A stretch of 64,000 bases of DNA from the NCBI GenBank assembly GCA_028686135.1, contig JAQUCP010000009.1, forward strand, positions 1 to 64,000, read 5' to 3'. This DNA is from UBA12481 sp012523435. GTDB lineage: Bacteria > Bacteroidota > Bacteroidia > Bacteroidales > UBA12481. Shown in pieces: positions 1 through 6,994 of this stretch. A program made the position numbers and the translations under genes. The notes beneath the pieces were generated by a model. That model was given only the letters and a program-made list of their open reading frames with translations, made no database searches and was not told the DNA's origin. Every line of letters starts with the position of its first letter. The stretch's first letter is position 1.

Positions 1-234
1 GAGATCACCAATACGATCAGGAAGTTCTCCGGCAGCCAGGATCGTATCACCATCCTCATCGCTCACCGATTATCAACAATCATGCATGCCGATGTTATTT
101 ATGTCCTGGAGAAAGGTAAAATTGTAGAAACCGGCTCACACGACTATCTCGTTGCTCAAAAAGGCCTCTATTATGCTATGTGGCGCCAGCAAGTAGGGGA
201 GAGAAGAGATGTTAAAGTTAGAGTAATGAATTGA
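1..234 (+). CDS. ABC exporter, C-terminal end of the nucleotide-binding domain (partial)
   Basis: Frame 1 is open from the window edge to a TGA at 232-234 and gives the last 77 residues of an ATP-binding cassette protein. The switch region is clear: TILIAHRLST with the H-loop histidine, then VIYVLEKGKIVETGSH, the usual end of an exporter-type NBD that is fused to or works with a membrane domain. The tail (YYAMWRQQVGERR) resembles type I or peptide-exporting ABC proteins, but the substrate cannot be inferred from this fragment. Walker A and the signature motif lie outside the window. The stop is 8 bases before the ATG chosen for the dehydrogenase gene, so the two may be cotranscribed. Confidence 0.85.
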   Translation, partial: EITNTIRKFSGSQDRITILIAHRLSTIMHADVIYVLEKGKIVETGSHDYLVAQKGLYYAMWRQQVGERRDVKVRVMN

Positions 235-242
235 TTATCAGT

Positions 243-1334
243 ATGATGAATCTTGTAGCTTGTTTTCCAGGTAAATATATTCAGGGTAGCGGCGCTATTC
301 TGCAATTAGAGCGTTTAATCAATCAGTTTGGGAATAAGGCCGTTATACTTGCTTCGCCAACCGCACAGCAGTATCTGCCGGAAGCTTTATTACACCCGCC
401 ACAGAAATCAAGGGTTGCAATAGAAACCTTTCACGGAGAATGCTGTGAGGAAGCATTGGAATCGCTGACTGCCCGCCTTCGCCGCGAGCAAGCCACTGTC
501 GTTATTGGCATGGGCGGAGGGAAAGCGATTGATACCGCCAAAATCGCTGCCGACCGGTCCGCATTGCCGGTAATCATTGTCCCAACGATCGCCTCGACAG
601 ATGCTCCATGCAGCGGTTGTGCTGTTTTGTACTCTCACGATGGAGTCTTTGAGAAGGTGCTCTATCAGCGGATGAATCCCTCTGTGGTTCTGGTAGATAT
701 GGATATCATCGCCCAGGCACCAGTCAGGTTTCTGGTGGCCGGCATGGGAGATGCCCTGGCCACCTGGTTCGAAGCCCGGTCGTGCCGCGAAACCTCTTCA
801 GTAAATGAATGTGGAGGCTTGAGTACCATGGCCGGAATGAATCTGGCCAGGCTTTGCTATGATCTGCTGCTCGAAAAGGGAGGGCAGGCTAAGCTGGATA
901 ATGAAGCGCAAGTGGTGACTGACGCTTTGAGCCAAATTGCAGAAGCCAACATTCTGCTGAGCGGTATCGGGTTTGAAAGCGGCGGACTGGCCTCGGCACA
1001 CGCTATACACAACGGTTTGACAATCCTACCGGAGACTCACGCTTTTTACCACGGTGAAAAAGTGACATTTGGACTTCTATCCGGATTATTCCTGAATGGT
1101 TCACCTCAGGAAGAAATCCTTGAGGTGTATCGCTTTTGTCAATCCATCGGCCTGCCGATTACCCTCTCTGCCATCGGAATTACCGACCATAGCCGAAATT
1201 ACCTGATGCCGGCAGCAAGGAAATCCGTGGAGGAGGGATCCTCAATACATCATGAAAACAGAGTCATCACCGCCGACAAGGTGTACGAGTCAATGTTGCA
1301 AGCTGATGGATTTGGTCGTCAGATAACCGCTTGA
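243..1334 (+). CDS. gldA: Glycerol dehydrogenase (iron-containing alcohol dehydrogenase family)
   Basis: NAD-dependent oxidation of glycerol to dihydroxyacetone in the cytoplasm. The protein follows GldA throughout: SPGKYIQG-like start (FPGKYIQG), the nucleotide-binding glycine run VIGMGGGKAIDTAK, PTIASTDAPCS, and the metal-site segments GDALATWFEAR, HAIHNGLT and FYHGEKV that supply the Asp and two His zinc ligands of the family. At 363 residues it is full length. I start at the ATG at 243; a TTG at 231 overlapping the previous stop and an ATG at 246 are alternatives. No glycerol kinase or dihydroxyacetone kinase is adjacent, so the pathway context is not shown here. Confidence 0.93.
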   Translation: MMNLVACFPGKYIQGSGAILQLERLINQFGNKAVILASPTAQQYLPEALLHPPQKSRVAIETFHGECCEEALESLTARLRREQATVVIGMGGGKAIDTAKIAADRSALPVIIVPTIASTDAPCSGCAVLYSHDGVFEKVLYQRMNPSVVLVDMDIIAQAPVRFLVAGMGDALATWFEARSCRETSSVNECGGLSTMAGMNLARLCYDLLLEKGGQAKLDNEAQVVTDALSQIAEANILLSGIGFESGGLASAHAIHNGLTILPETHAFYHGEKVTFGLLSGLFLNGSPQEEILEVYRFCQSIGLPITLSAIGITDHSRNYLMPAARKSVEEGSSIHHENRVITADKVYESMLQADGFGRQITA

Positions 1335-1389
1335 TAATCATTTTTCTTCTTAATTTTAGATTTCATTATCACCCATAATTAGCTAAACC

Positions 1390-2037
1390 ATGAAAAAACT
1401 ATTCCTGTTAACGCTTGCAGGGTTACTACTGTTCTCCTGCAACAACGCATCAAAAAAGAGCGAATCAACCAAAGTTACCGACCCCGATGTCCAGGCTATC
1501 CAAGATGTTAAAACTTCCGCCTCTACCCAGCAAAAACTGTACGGGGTCGAATCAGCCCACGTCAAGTACAAGTCGCTGGTAGCCGATCAAGAGATGATTC
1601 GTGACTGGTACTTCGACCATCACGGAAATCGGCAATATGAGGAGAACATCTTCGAGATCATGGGTCAAACGGTGGGTTCAAAAACATTGGTATTGGATGG
1701 TATGTCCTATAATTGGAATCTGGGCGAAAACACTGGCACTAAAAGAAAGTACTACCACTCCGTAACGGATTATGAGAAAATTACGGAACGCGAGATTGAA
1801 CGCTATGGAATCCAAAAACATGGTCATGAAACCGTGCTGGGGAAAAAATGCGAGAAGATTACCATGGAAAAGCCAGCAAAATCGACCGCCTGGATCTGGA
1901 ATAATATCCCCCTGAAAACCATCGCCGTCTTTGCCGGTAATGAGGTTACAATTGAAGCCATTGAACTCTCAACTGATCAGGTCGATTCCGGGATCTTTAA
2001 ACTTCCGGAGGGTATTACCTTCGAAGAGGTGAATTAA
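1390..2037 (+). CDS. Small lipoprotein, LolA/DUF4412-like
   Basis: A 215-aa protein with a lipoprotein signal: MKKLFLLTLAGLLLF followed by the lipobox LLFSC, so Cys17 would be lipidated. The mature part is rich in beta-strand-like segments and ends in a pattern (AWIWNNIPLK..., then FKLPEGITFEEV) typical of Bacteroidota periplasmic proteins of the LolA/DUF4412 kind, which bind or track hydrophobic ligands. That assignment rests on remembered family patterns and is tentative. It lies 55 bp after gldA and 67 bp before the serine hydrolase on the same strand; an operon is possible but not proven. Confidence 0.75.
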   Translation: MKKLFLLTLAGLLLFSCNNASKKSESTKVTDPDVQAIQDVKTSASTQQKLYGVESAHVKYKSLVADQEMIRDWYFDHHGNRQYEENIFEIMGQTVGSKTLVLDGMSYNWNLGENTGTKRKYYHSVTDYEKITEREIERYGIQKHGHETVLGKKCEKITMEKPAKSTAWIWNNIPLKTIAVFAGNEVTIEAIELSTDQVDSGIFKLPEGITFEEVN

Positions 2038-2104
2038 AAGCATTGCGAGAAATCTGTTAATAAGCAGAATATCAGATTATTGTGCTGAAATTTGAAACGA
2101 AGTC

Positions 2105-3469
2105 ATGAAAAAGAGATCTGCCAAAAAAGTAACTTTCAGAGTACTATTCGGAATCCTGATTATCCTGATAGCCGGGTTCTTTTATATGAACCCTCTGCTG
2201 CCGATCATCACCGGGTATGCCGCGAAAAACCTGGCCTCCGGGGTTTTCGTTGCCGATCGTACGCAAGAATCGTTGGAGAGCACGGATCTAAACTTCTCGT
2301 TCATCAAGTTTGTCAAGAATCGTGTAGATATGGAAAAGAAGGAGGTGAAGAGCAGATTTCTCTGGCACCGCTCTACGGCGATCTATCAGGAAGGCTTTGG
2401 CTGCACGTTGGTGAACGACTTCACCCCGGCGGAGATCTCGAACCGCCCCTGGCAGATCGTCCCCTCTGTGCCGGCAAATCCCGATACAATCGCCTGGCCT
2501 GCCGGCAACCTGATCGCCGATACGCTGCCATTCGGCGTGAACACCGGCAAACTGGAAGCCGCTATCAGCAAAGCTTTTGCCGACACCATACCCCATAAAG
2601 GAACCTTCGCTGTCATGGTGGTTTACAAAGGTCAGCCTATCGCTGAAAAATATGACGAGGGCTTCACACAAAATACCCGCTTCCTGAGCTGGTCGATGGC
2701 CAAAAGTGTGACCAATGCTTTGACTGGCATCTTGGTGAAAGAGGGTAGACTTGCTCTTGATCAACCGGTTGGATTTCCTGAGTGGCAGAACGATGATCGG
2801 AAGGATATCACGCTTCGACATCTGATGCATATGAATAGTGGCCTGGAATGGAATGAGAATTACGGGAATGATTCCGATGTCAATAATATGTTGCATAAGG
2901 AGGGCGATTTTGCCGCCTTCACCCTGAACAAAAAGCTGGAATCACCGGTGGGTACTGTATGGAACTACTCCTCAGGAACTTCCAACATTGTTTCATTGAT
3001 CATTCGTCAGGCTATTGGGAACGATGCTGAGTATTACGCCTTTCCCAGACAAGCCCTGTTCAATCGCATCGGGATGACCAGCGCCATCTTTGAGGTAGAT
3101 CCTTCGGGGACGTTTGTCGGATCATCCTATGTTTACGCCACCATGCGCGATTATGCCCGCTTCGGGCTTCTGTTCCTCAATGGCGGCAACTGGCAGGGAG
3201 AACAGGTCCTCCCGGAAGGCTGGAGCGAATTTTCTGCCGCCGAAGCCCCAGGATCTGACGGGCAGTACGGAGCCTTCTTCTGGATCAATCAGTCGGGTAT
3301 TTTTTATCCCGATGTACCCCGGGATATGTACTGCTGCCGCGGTCACGATGGACAATATATCTACATCATTCCATCGAAACAGTTGGTTGTGGTGCGTACC
3401 GGGTTTTCCAAAAAGGGAACATTTGATCTCAATGAGTTCCTGAGCGATATCGTGAATTCAGTGGAATAA
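2105..3469 (+). CDS. Membrane-anchored serine hydrolase (class C beta-lactamase family)
   Basis: A 454-aa beta-lactamase/PBP-type serine hydrolase facing the periplasm. A basic N-terminus and one hydrophobic segment (about residues 9-27) anchor it. The active-site elements are SMAK in the SxxK position (about residue 198), YSSGTSN in the YxN position and RGHDGQ in the HxG position near the C-terminus. In this family the serine attacks esters or amides of small peptides, so likely roles are peptidase or esterase rather than antibiotic resistance. About 150 residues precede the catalytic domain, which is longer than in a minimal enzyme. A hairpin-rich intergenic region and the tRNA fragment follow. 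Confidence 0.88.
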   Translation: MKKRSAKKVTFRVLFGILIILIAGFFYMNPLLPIITGYAAKNLASGVFVADRTQESLESTDLNFSFIKFVKNRVDMEKKEVKSRFLWHRSTAIYQEGFGCTLVNDFTPAEISNRPWQIVPSVPANPDTIAWPAGNLIADTLPFGVNTGKLEAAISKAFADTIPHKGTFAVMVVYKGQPIAEKYDEGFTQNTRFLSWSMAKSVTNALTGILVKEGRLALDQPVGFPEWQNDDRKDITLRHLMHMNSGLEWNENYGNDSDVNNMLHKEGDFAAFTLNKKLESPVGTVWNYSSGTSNIVSLIIRQAIGNDAEYYAFPRQALFNRIGMTSAIFEVDPSGTFVGSSYVYATMRDYARFGLLFLNGGNWQGEQVLPEGWSEFSAAEAPGSDGQYGAFFWINQSGIFYPDVPRDMYCCRGHDGQYIYIIPSKQLVVVRTGFSKKGTFDLNEFLSDIVNSVE

Positions 3470-3496
3470 GCAAAAATAAACCCTCCCTGCTGGTTG

Positions 3497-3588
3497 TTTT
3501 AGAGGCCTCAGCGGATGGTCCGCATTGAGCGGACCGTTGGTGTATGCTCTAAAAGTGGGTGAACAGTGGAGCCTGAAACAGGATCCAC
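3497..3588. other. Two stem-loops in the gap between the serine hydrolase and the tRNA fragment
   Basis: The first structure is nested: TTTTAGAG (3497-3504) pairs with CTCTAAAA (3547-3554), and inside it GGTCCGC (3517-3523) pairs with GCGGACC (3529-3535) over a 5-nt loop. The second pairs GTGGA (3566-3570) with TCCAC (3584-3588) and CCTG with CAGG over AAA. Neither is followed by a T-run, so they are not textbook terminators. They could belong to a small RNA, to the 3' end of the hydrolase mRNA or to the end of the adjacent element. No gene is visible in 3470-3650. Confidence 0.5.
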
Positions 3589-3650
3589 ACAGGGGACCGT
3601 ACTACGAAATCTATCCTACCACTCCATGGAACTATGGGCTTTCCCGTGTG

Positions 3651-3692
3651 TGGGCCCAGTAGGATTTGAACCTACGACCCCCTGATTATGAG
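3651..3692. repeat. 42-bp direct copy of the tRNA 3' end (candidate attachment site, distal)
   Basis: These 42 bases are identical to 5220-5261, which cover the discriminator base, acceptor 3' strand, T arm and variable region and reach the anticodon loop of the tRNA gene on the minus strand. The copy has the same orientation and starts exactly at the tRNA 3' end. Identity stops on both sides. This is the arrangement left by site-specific integration into a tRNA 3' end. Confidence 0.85.
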
Positions 3693-3717
3693 GATACGGA
3701 TATTAATCCTTTAATTT

Positions 3718-4971
3718 TTATTTTCCGAGAGATGCCAGCGATATTACATTAATTCCATCGGCCCGGGTGTAACTGATTCCGGTTCCTGTGATGATGTTAA
3801 GTGATGTTGGAGGTTTTGCTTTATTTGTATCCAAAGTAGATACAAATTTGGTCAGTGCTGCTGCAGCCTCATTGATTTGACCCGTACCCAATTTGATTTC
3901 AAAAGCACACCAATCGCCATTGTATTTTTGGACAATGCTGTCCACTTCTAGGCCGCTCGAATCATGGTAATGATATACTTTAGCATCATTAGCCTGCCCG
4001 TAAATGCGCAGTTCGTGAGTGACCAGAGATTCAAACAGAAAGCCCGTAAAATTCAAATCGTTTATCAAAGAATTTGCATCCACTCCCAAAGCAGCAACTG
4101 CCAAAGAAACATCTGTAAAATGTCGTTTGGGTGATTTTCGCAAGGCGTGGGATGAACGAATATGGGTGTTCCATGCAGGTTGGTCTTCTATGATCATCAA
4201 TCGGTTAAGGGTATCAAGGTAATCATATATCGTTGGCCGGGTAATCCCTGCATTTTCTTTTTCAAGGATGTCTCTTTCCAAAGAGGTAATATCCACCATG
4301 GTAGCTGTGTTTCGGGCCAGAGATCGTAACAAACTTTTAACTTTATTGGGATCGCGCTTAATGTTCGATACCCGGCTCATGTCAATTTCGGCAAGCAATT
4401 CTACATAAGCCCGGTTCAGGTCACTTGCTTGTTCGATGGTTTTATTTAGAAGTGTTGGAAATCCTCCAATGATTAATCTCTCGATGATGAAGTCAATATC
4501 TGTTGGTTGGTCAACGACATCAATTTTTTGGCCTTTGAATAGATTTGCCAGACTGATCACCCCGGATGAGAATCCTAATTCCTGCCACGACATGGTGCGC
4601 ATTTCTAGGATGGTAAATCTGCCTGCTCCTGAATGCATATTAGTTGATTCCTCGGGATTCGAAGAACCTGTAAGGATGAATTGGGCATTTTTTTGCCGCT
4701 CGTCTATTTCATGGCGAATGTAGTCCCAAAGTACGGGTTGCACTTGCCACTCATCAATCAGGCGAGGAGTATCACCAACCAATAATCGTTTTGGTGCCGT
4801 ATGGATGAGAGCTGCGACATTTTCGTCTCTGTCTACATTCAATATACTCCTGGCTAATTGTTTTGCTGATACAGTTTTCCCACAAGCTTTGGGGCCTCGA
4901 ATAAGCACGGCTCCCGAAGCGTTGAGTTTCCTAATTAACTCGATATCTGATATACGGTTTTTGTATAACAT
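3718..4971 (-). CDS. AAA family ATPase with DUF4143 domain
   Basis: A 417-aa protein. The N-terminal AAA_14-type domain has Walker A GPKACGKT (about residues 26-33), a Walker B-like stretch LIDEWQ and a sensor-like ILTGSS. The middle is a winged-helix-like region, and the C-terminal DUF4143 half contains a PD-(D/E)xK-like arrangement (LEVDSIV, then CAFEIKLG). Proteins of this family are common in mobile and accessory DNA and their function is largely unknown. It is the only gene inside the tRNA-flanked segment, in the same direction as the tRNA. A promoter (4988-4995) and two palindromes sit just upstream, so it looks expressed and possibly self-regulated. The reading frame is intact. Confidence 0.9.
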   Translation of the reverse strand: MLYKNRISDIELIRKLNASGAVLIRGPKACGKTVSAKQLARSILNVDRDENVAALIHTAPKRLLVGDTPRLIDEWQVQPVLWDYIRHEIDERQKNAQFILTGSSNPEESTNMHSGAGRFTILEMRTMSWQELGFSSGVISLANLFKGQKIDVVDQPTDIDFIIERLIIGGFPTLLNKTIEQASDLNRAYVELLAEIDMSRVSNIKRDPNKVKSLLRSLARNTATMVDITSLERDILEKENAGITRPTIYDYLDTLNRLMIIEDQPAWNTHIRSSHALRKSPKRHFTDVSLAVAALGVDANSLINDLNFTGFLFESLVTHELRIYGQANDAKVYHYHDSSGLEVDSIVQKYNGDWCAFEIKLGTGQINEAAAALTKFVSTLDTNKAKPPTSLNIITGTGISYTRADGINVISLASLGK

Positions 4972-4984
4972 GGATTCAACTGAC

Positions 4985-5027
4985 CTACAAATGTAGTTTT
5001 ATTTTACATATTTTAAGCGTATCGCTT
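4985..5027 (-). promoter_or_regulatory. Promoter with two palindromes upstream of the AAA/DUF4143 gene
   Basis: On the minus strand TACATTTG (4988-4995) fits the Bacteroidota -7 element TAnnTTTG and would start transcription near 4981, 10 bases before the ATG. It lies inside the palindrome CTACAAATGTAG (4985-4996). A second palindrome, AAGCGTATCGCTT (5015-5027), falls where the -33 element is expected. Both are well placed to be operators. The rest of 4972-5168 shows nothing else. Confidence 0.5.
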
Positions 5028-5168
5028 TACAGATTGTTAGTATTTCAATTTACATTTATGGAAATCTATTGATGTTTTTTTGTTTTTCACACCAATACTG
5101 TATACGACAGATAAAACGAATACCATTTACCGGAGCTGGTGTTTTGCCTAAAGCTTGCAACTCCGACC

Positions 5169-5209
5169 AAAAACGAAAAAACCACCTACAAAGTCGAATG
5201 TAAGTGGTT
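5169..5209 (-). terminator. Rho-independent terminator after the tRNA
   Basis: On the minus strand a 10-bp stem (AACCACTTAC with GTAGGTGGTT, one wobble pair, arms at 5200-5209 and 5180-5189) is followed directly by a T-rich run (5169-5179). It begins 11 bases past the tRNA 3' end and would separate tRNA transcription from the ATPase gene. Confidence 0.8.
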
Positions 5210-5219
5210 GATTCTTAAG

Positions 5220-5261
5220 TGGGCCCAGTAGGATTTGAACCTACGACCCCCTGATTATGAG
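5220..5261. repeat. 42-bp repeat within the tRNA 3' part (candidate attachment site, tRNA-proximal)
   Basis: This is the tRNA-embedded partner of the copy at 3651-3692, identical over all 42 bases and in the same orientation. The repeat ends just past the anticodon, at the 3' half of the anticodon loop, a common crossover location for tyrosine integrases. Confidence 0.85.
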
Positions 5262-5293
5262 TCAGATGCTCTAACCGTCTGAGCTATGGGCCC
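5220..5293 (-). tRNA. tRNA with CAT anticodon (elongator Met, or Ile2)
   Basis: A complete cloverleaf on the minus strand: acceptor GGGCCCA/TGGGCCC, D arm AGCTCAGACGGTTAGAGC, anticodon stem TCTGA/TCAGG around loop CTCATAA, and T arm GTAGG TTCAAAT CCTAC with discriminator A at 5220. CCA is not encoded. A CAT anticodon with this general body is either elongator methionine or the lysidine-modified isoleucine tRNA; I favour Met but cannot separate them by eye. TACCTTTG (5322-5329, minus) is a plausible -7 element and a terminator follows. Its 3' 42 bases are repeated at 3651-3692. Confidence 0.93.
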
Positions 5294-5321
5294 TTTCCTA
5301 ATAAAAACCAATTAGGACGCA

Positions 5322-5329
5322 CAAAGGTA
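5322..5329 (-). promoter_or_regulatory. -7 promoter element for the tRNA gene
   Basis: TACCTTTG on the minus strand matches TAnnTTTG and predicts a start near 5315, giving a leader of about 22 nt before the mature tRNA. That leader contains CCTAAT/ATTAGG, a 6-bp hairpin. No clear -33 TTTG is visible. Confidence 0.45.
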
Positions 5330-5375
5330 AAGATTTTTTTCTTCGTTCGATCAGGCAGATTGCCATCATCTCTCC

Positions 5376-6896
5376 TTATCGAACCACCAACCGAAAAGTG
5401 GAGGCAGGAAGCTGTTCCGAATTGACCAGGTTGCCATCGCTGAATGACTTCCAGCCATAATAAACCCACCCTGGCTTGGTGGTGGTCTTAATTACAATCG
5501 TGTTACCTGATATACTGGCTTCAGTGTCAACCTTTCCATCTAGCGAAAAGCCCCTCACCGGCAAGCTGTCGGCAGTAGCTAGCCCTTCCCCAACATAACA
5601 AAAGGTCACAGTCACCTGTCCTTCATCCCAGTGTGCCTTGATAGGCAATGGTCCCGATGGTAATGACTCCAATTTATAAATATCGTTTAAAGCCCAGCGC
5701 GCCAATCGTTTTCCTACCGTTCGCTTGTCGGTCGGATGCACATTGTCCCGTGCACCAATATCACTACATACCGCCATCCCACTGTGTGGAATCATCTGAA
5801 GCATCTTCCGCTGTTCGTCCCGGAAATCAGGCCACAAATAACCATTGTAGCGCACCGTATCAATGGAGGATAGCTGTACATAATAAAACGGCAATCGCCG
5901 GTTGTTCCACTTCCTCCGATAATCATCCACCATCAGCTTCGTTAACGCCCCATATTCCTCCACACGATCCATCTCCTGCGCATTGCTCTCCCCTTGATAA
6001 CAAATAACTCCCCTAATGCCCATCTGTATAAGCGGTTGTATTCCAGATAGATAAGCGAACCCGGGTTTGTAAGGATGATTCTTCCCATACTCATCAGCCG
6101 GTACTGCTGCCAATTCCTCAACATTCTGTCTGCCCCGATCCCTAACCCAGACCGGCAACTGATTGTTAATCAGCCAATCACCTTTAGCTTTGTCTGAAAA
6201 CCGTCTGCTCCGCTCCAGGGCATTGATATCAATGAAAGTCTCCAGCGGAGCTCCTCCAATGGATAGGTTGATTAAGCCAACAGGCACACCGGATTGCTCC
6301 TTGATCTCTTTGCCAAAATAATAGGCCACCGCACTCATCAGCCTAAAACTGCTGCTGTCGCACACCTGCCATCTGCCCTGGTAAAACCGCTCCGGAAGAA
6401 GCATTTGCACCACAGAATCAGTATACACGGTTCCATAAATGTTTTTCCCGGCATAGGTCGGGTTGAAAAACCGGATCAAAGGCTGATCGCTGTTAGCAAC
6501 CTCTTCCTGATAGTGAGCCTCGCCAACCATCGGCCACTCCATATTGCTTTGCCCAATGCAAAGCCAGACATCTCCAACGAGGATATTCGACCGAGCTACC
6601 TGCTGATTGCCCGCCCTGACTAACAGTTCCTGGGGCTTAGTATTGGCTTTTTGCGCTGGCAGCGTTACCATCCACGTAGAGTCTTTGCCTGCCCGGCCCG
6701 ACCGGGAGATTGCGCCGAAGCTGACGGTGACCCGCTGCCCGGGAGCCGCCTTGCCCCAAATGTTGATCGGCTGATCCCGCTGAATCACCATCTCGTTGAA
6801 AAACACTCCGGCCAGATCTAACTGAGCAAATGCCGGGAAAGGCAATAGCATCAATACGGCCAGAATTTTATATAACAACTTGATATTCATTATCAT
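5376..6896 (-). CDS. Sialate O-acetylesterase (SGNH hydrolase family)
   Basis: A 506-aa exported SGNH-type esterase that would remove acetyl groups from sialic acids or related acetylated glycans. After a signal peptide ending near PAFA (about residue 24) comes a beta-sandwich region, then the catalytic blocks: GQSNMEWP (nucleophile Ser), INLSIGGAPLE (oxyanion Gly), CYQGESNA (Asn-containing block) and DNVHP (Asp/His pair). This order is that of the NanS/sialate acetylesterase family (CE6-like). A second start two codons in (6890) is possible. It stands alone between the tRNA and a metalloprotein gene; no sialic acid catabolic genes are nearby. Confidence 0.9.
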   Translation of the reverse strand: MIMNIKLLYKILAVLMLLPFPAFAQLDLAGVFFNEMVIQRDQPINIWGKAAPGQRVTVSFGAISRSGRAGKDSTWMVTLPAQKANTKPQELLVRAGNQQVARSNILVGDVWLCIGQSNMEWPMVGEAHYQEEVANSDQPLIRFFNPTYAGKNIYGTVYTDSVVQMLLPERFYQGRWQVCDSSSFRLMSAVAYYFGKEIKEQSGVPVGLINLSIGGAPLETFIDINALERSRRFSDKAKGDWLINNQLPVWVRDRGRQNVEELAAVPADEYGKNHPYKPGFAYLSGIQPLIQMGIRGVICYQGESNAQEMDRVEEYGALTKLMVDDYRRKWNNRRLPFYYVQLSSIDTVRYNGYLWPDFRDEQRKMLQMIPHSGMAVCSDIGARDNVHPTDKRTVGKRLARWALNDIYKLESLPSGPLPIKAHWDEGQVTVTFCYVGEGLATADSLPVRGFSLDGKVDTEASISGNTIVIKTTTKPGWVYYGWKSFSDGNLVNSEQLPASTFRLVVR

Positions 6897-6994
6897 AAAT
6901 CCTTTCGGCTGGAAAATAATATTATGGAAAGGATAAAGATAACAGGAAAACCAGGGGTACGAATTAGCCCCAAACTATTCTGTTGGGGGCCGAC

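Larger units (their letters stand above)
3651..5261. mobile_element. Candidate tRNA-integrated mini-island carrying one ATPase gene
   Basis: The 42-bp repeats at 3651-3692 and 5220-5261 bound about 1.57 kb whose only gene is the AAA/DUF4143 ATPase. Integrases that use tRNA 3' ends leave exactly such a direct repeat, with the intact tRNA at one end. No integrase, excisionase or replication gene is present, so if this is an element it is a remnant, a deletion derivative or a satellite moved by an integrase elsewhere. The island looks lower in GC than the genes on either side by eye. A tandem duplication of the tRNA region with later decay is the alternative. Confidence 0.5.

Noticed and set aside
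2092..2598. Open frame of 168 codons overlapping the serine hydrolase start
   Set aside because: Out-of-frame shadow; the hydrolase frame has the signal anchor and catalytic motifs.
3497..3504. TTTTAGAG resembling the start of some CRISPR repeats
   Set aside because: A single occurrence with its inverted partner; no repeats with regular spacers and no cas genes in the window.
3601..3650. Possible 5' half of a second tRNA upstream of the 42-bp copy
   Set aside because: Only a short CTATGGGC resemblance; no acceptor or D-arm pairing, so it is not a tRNA.
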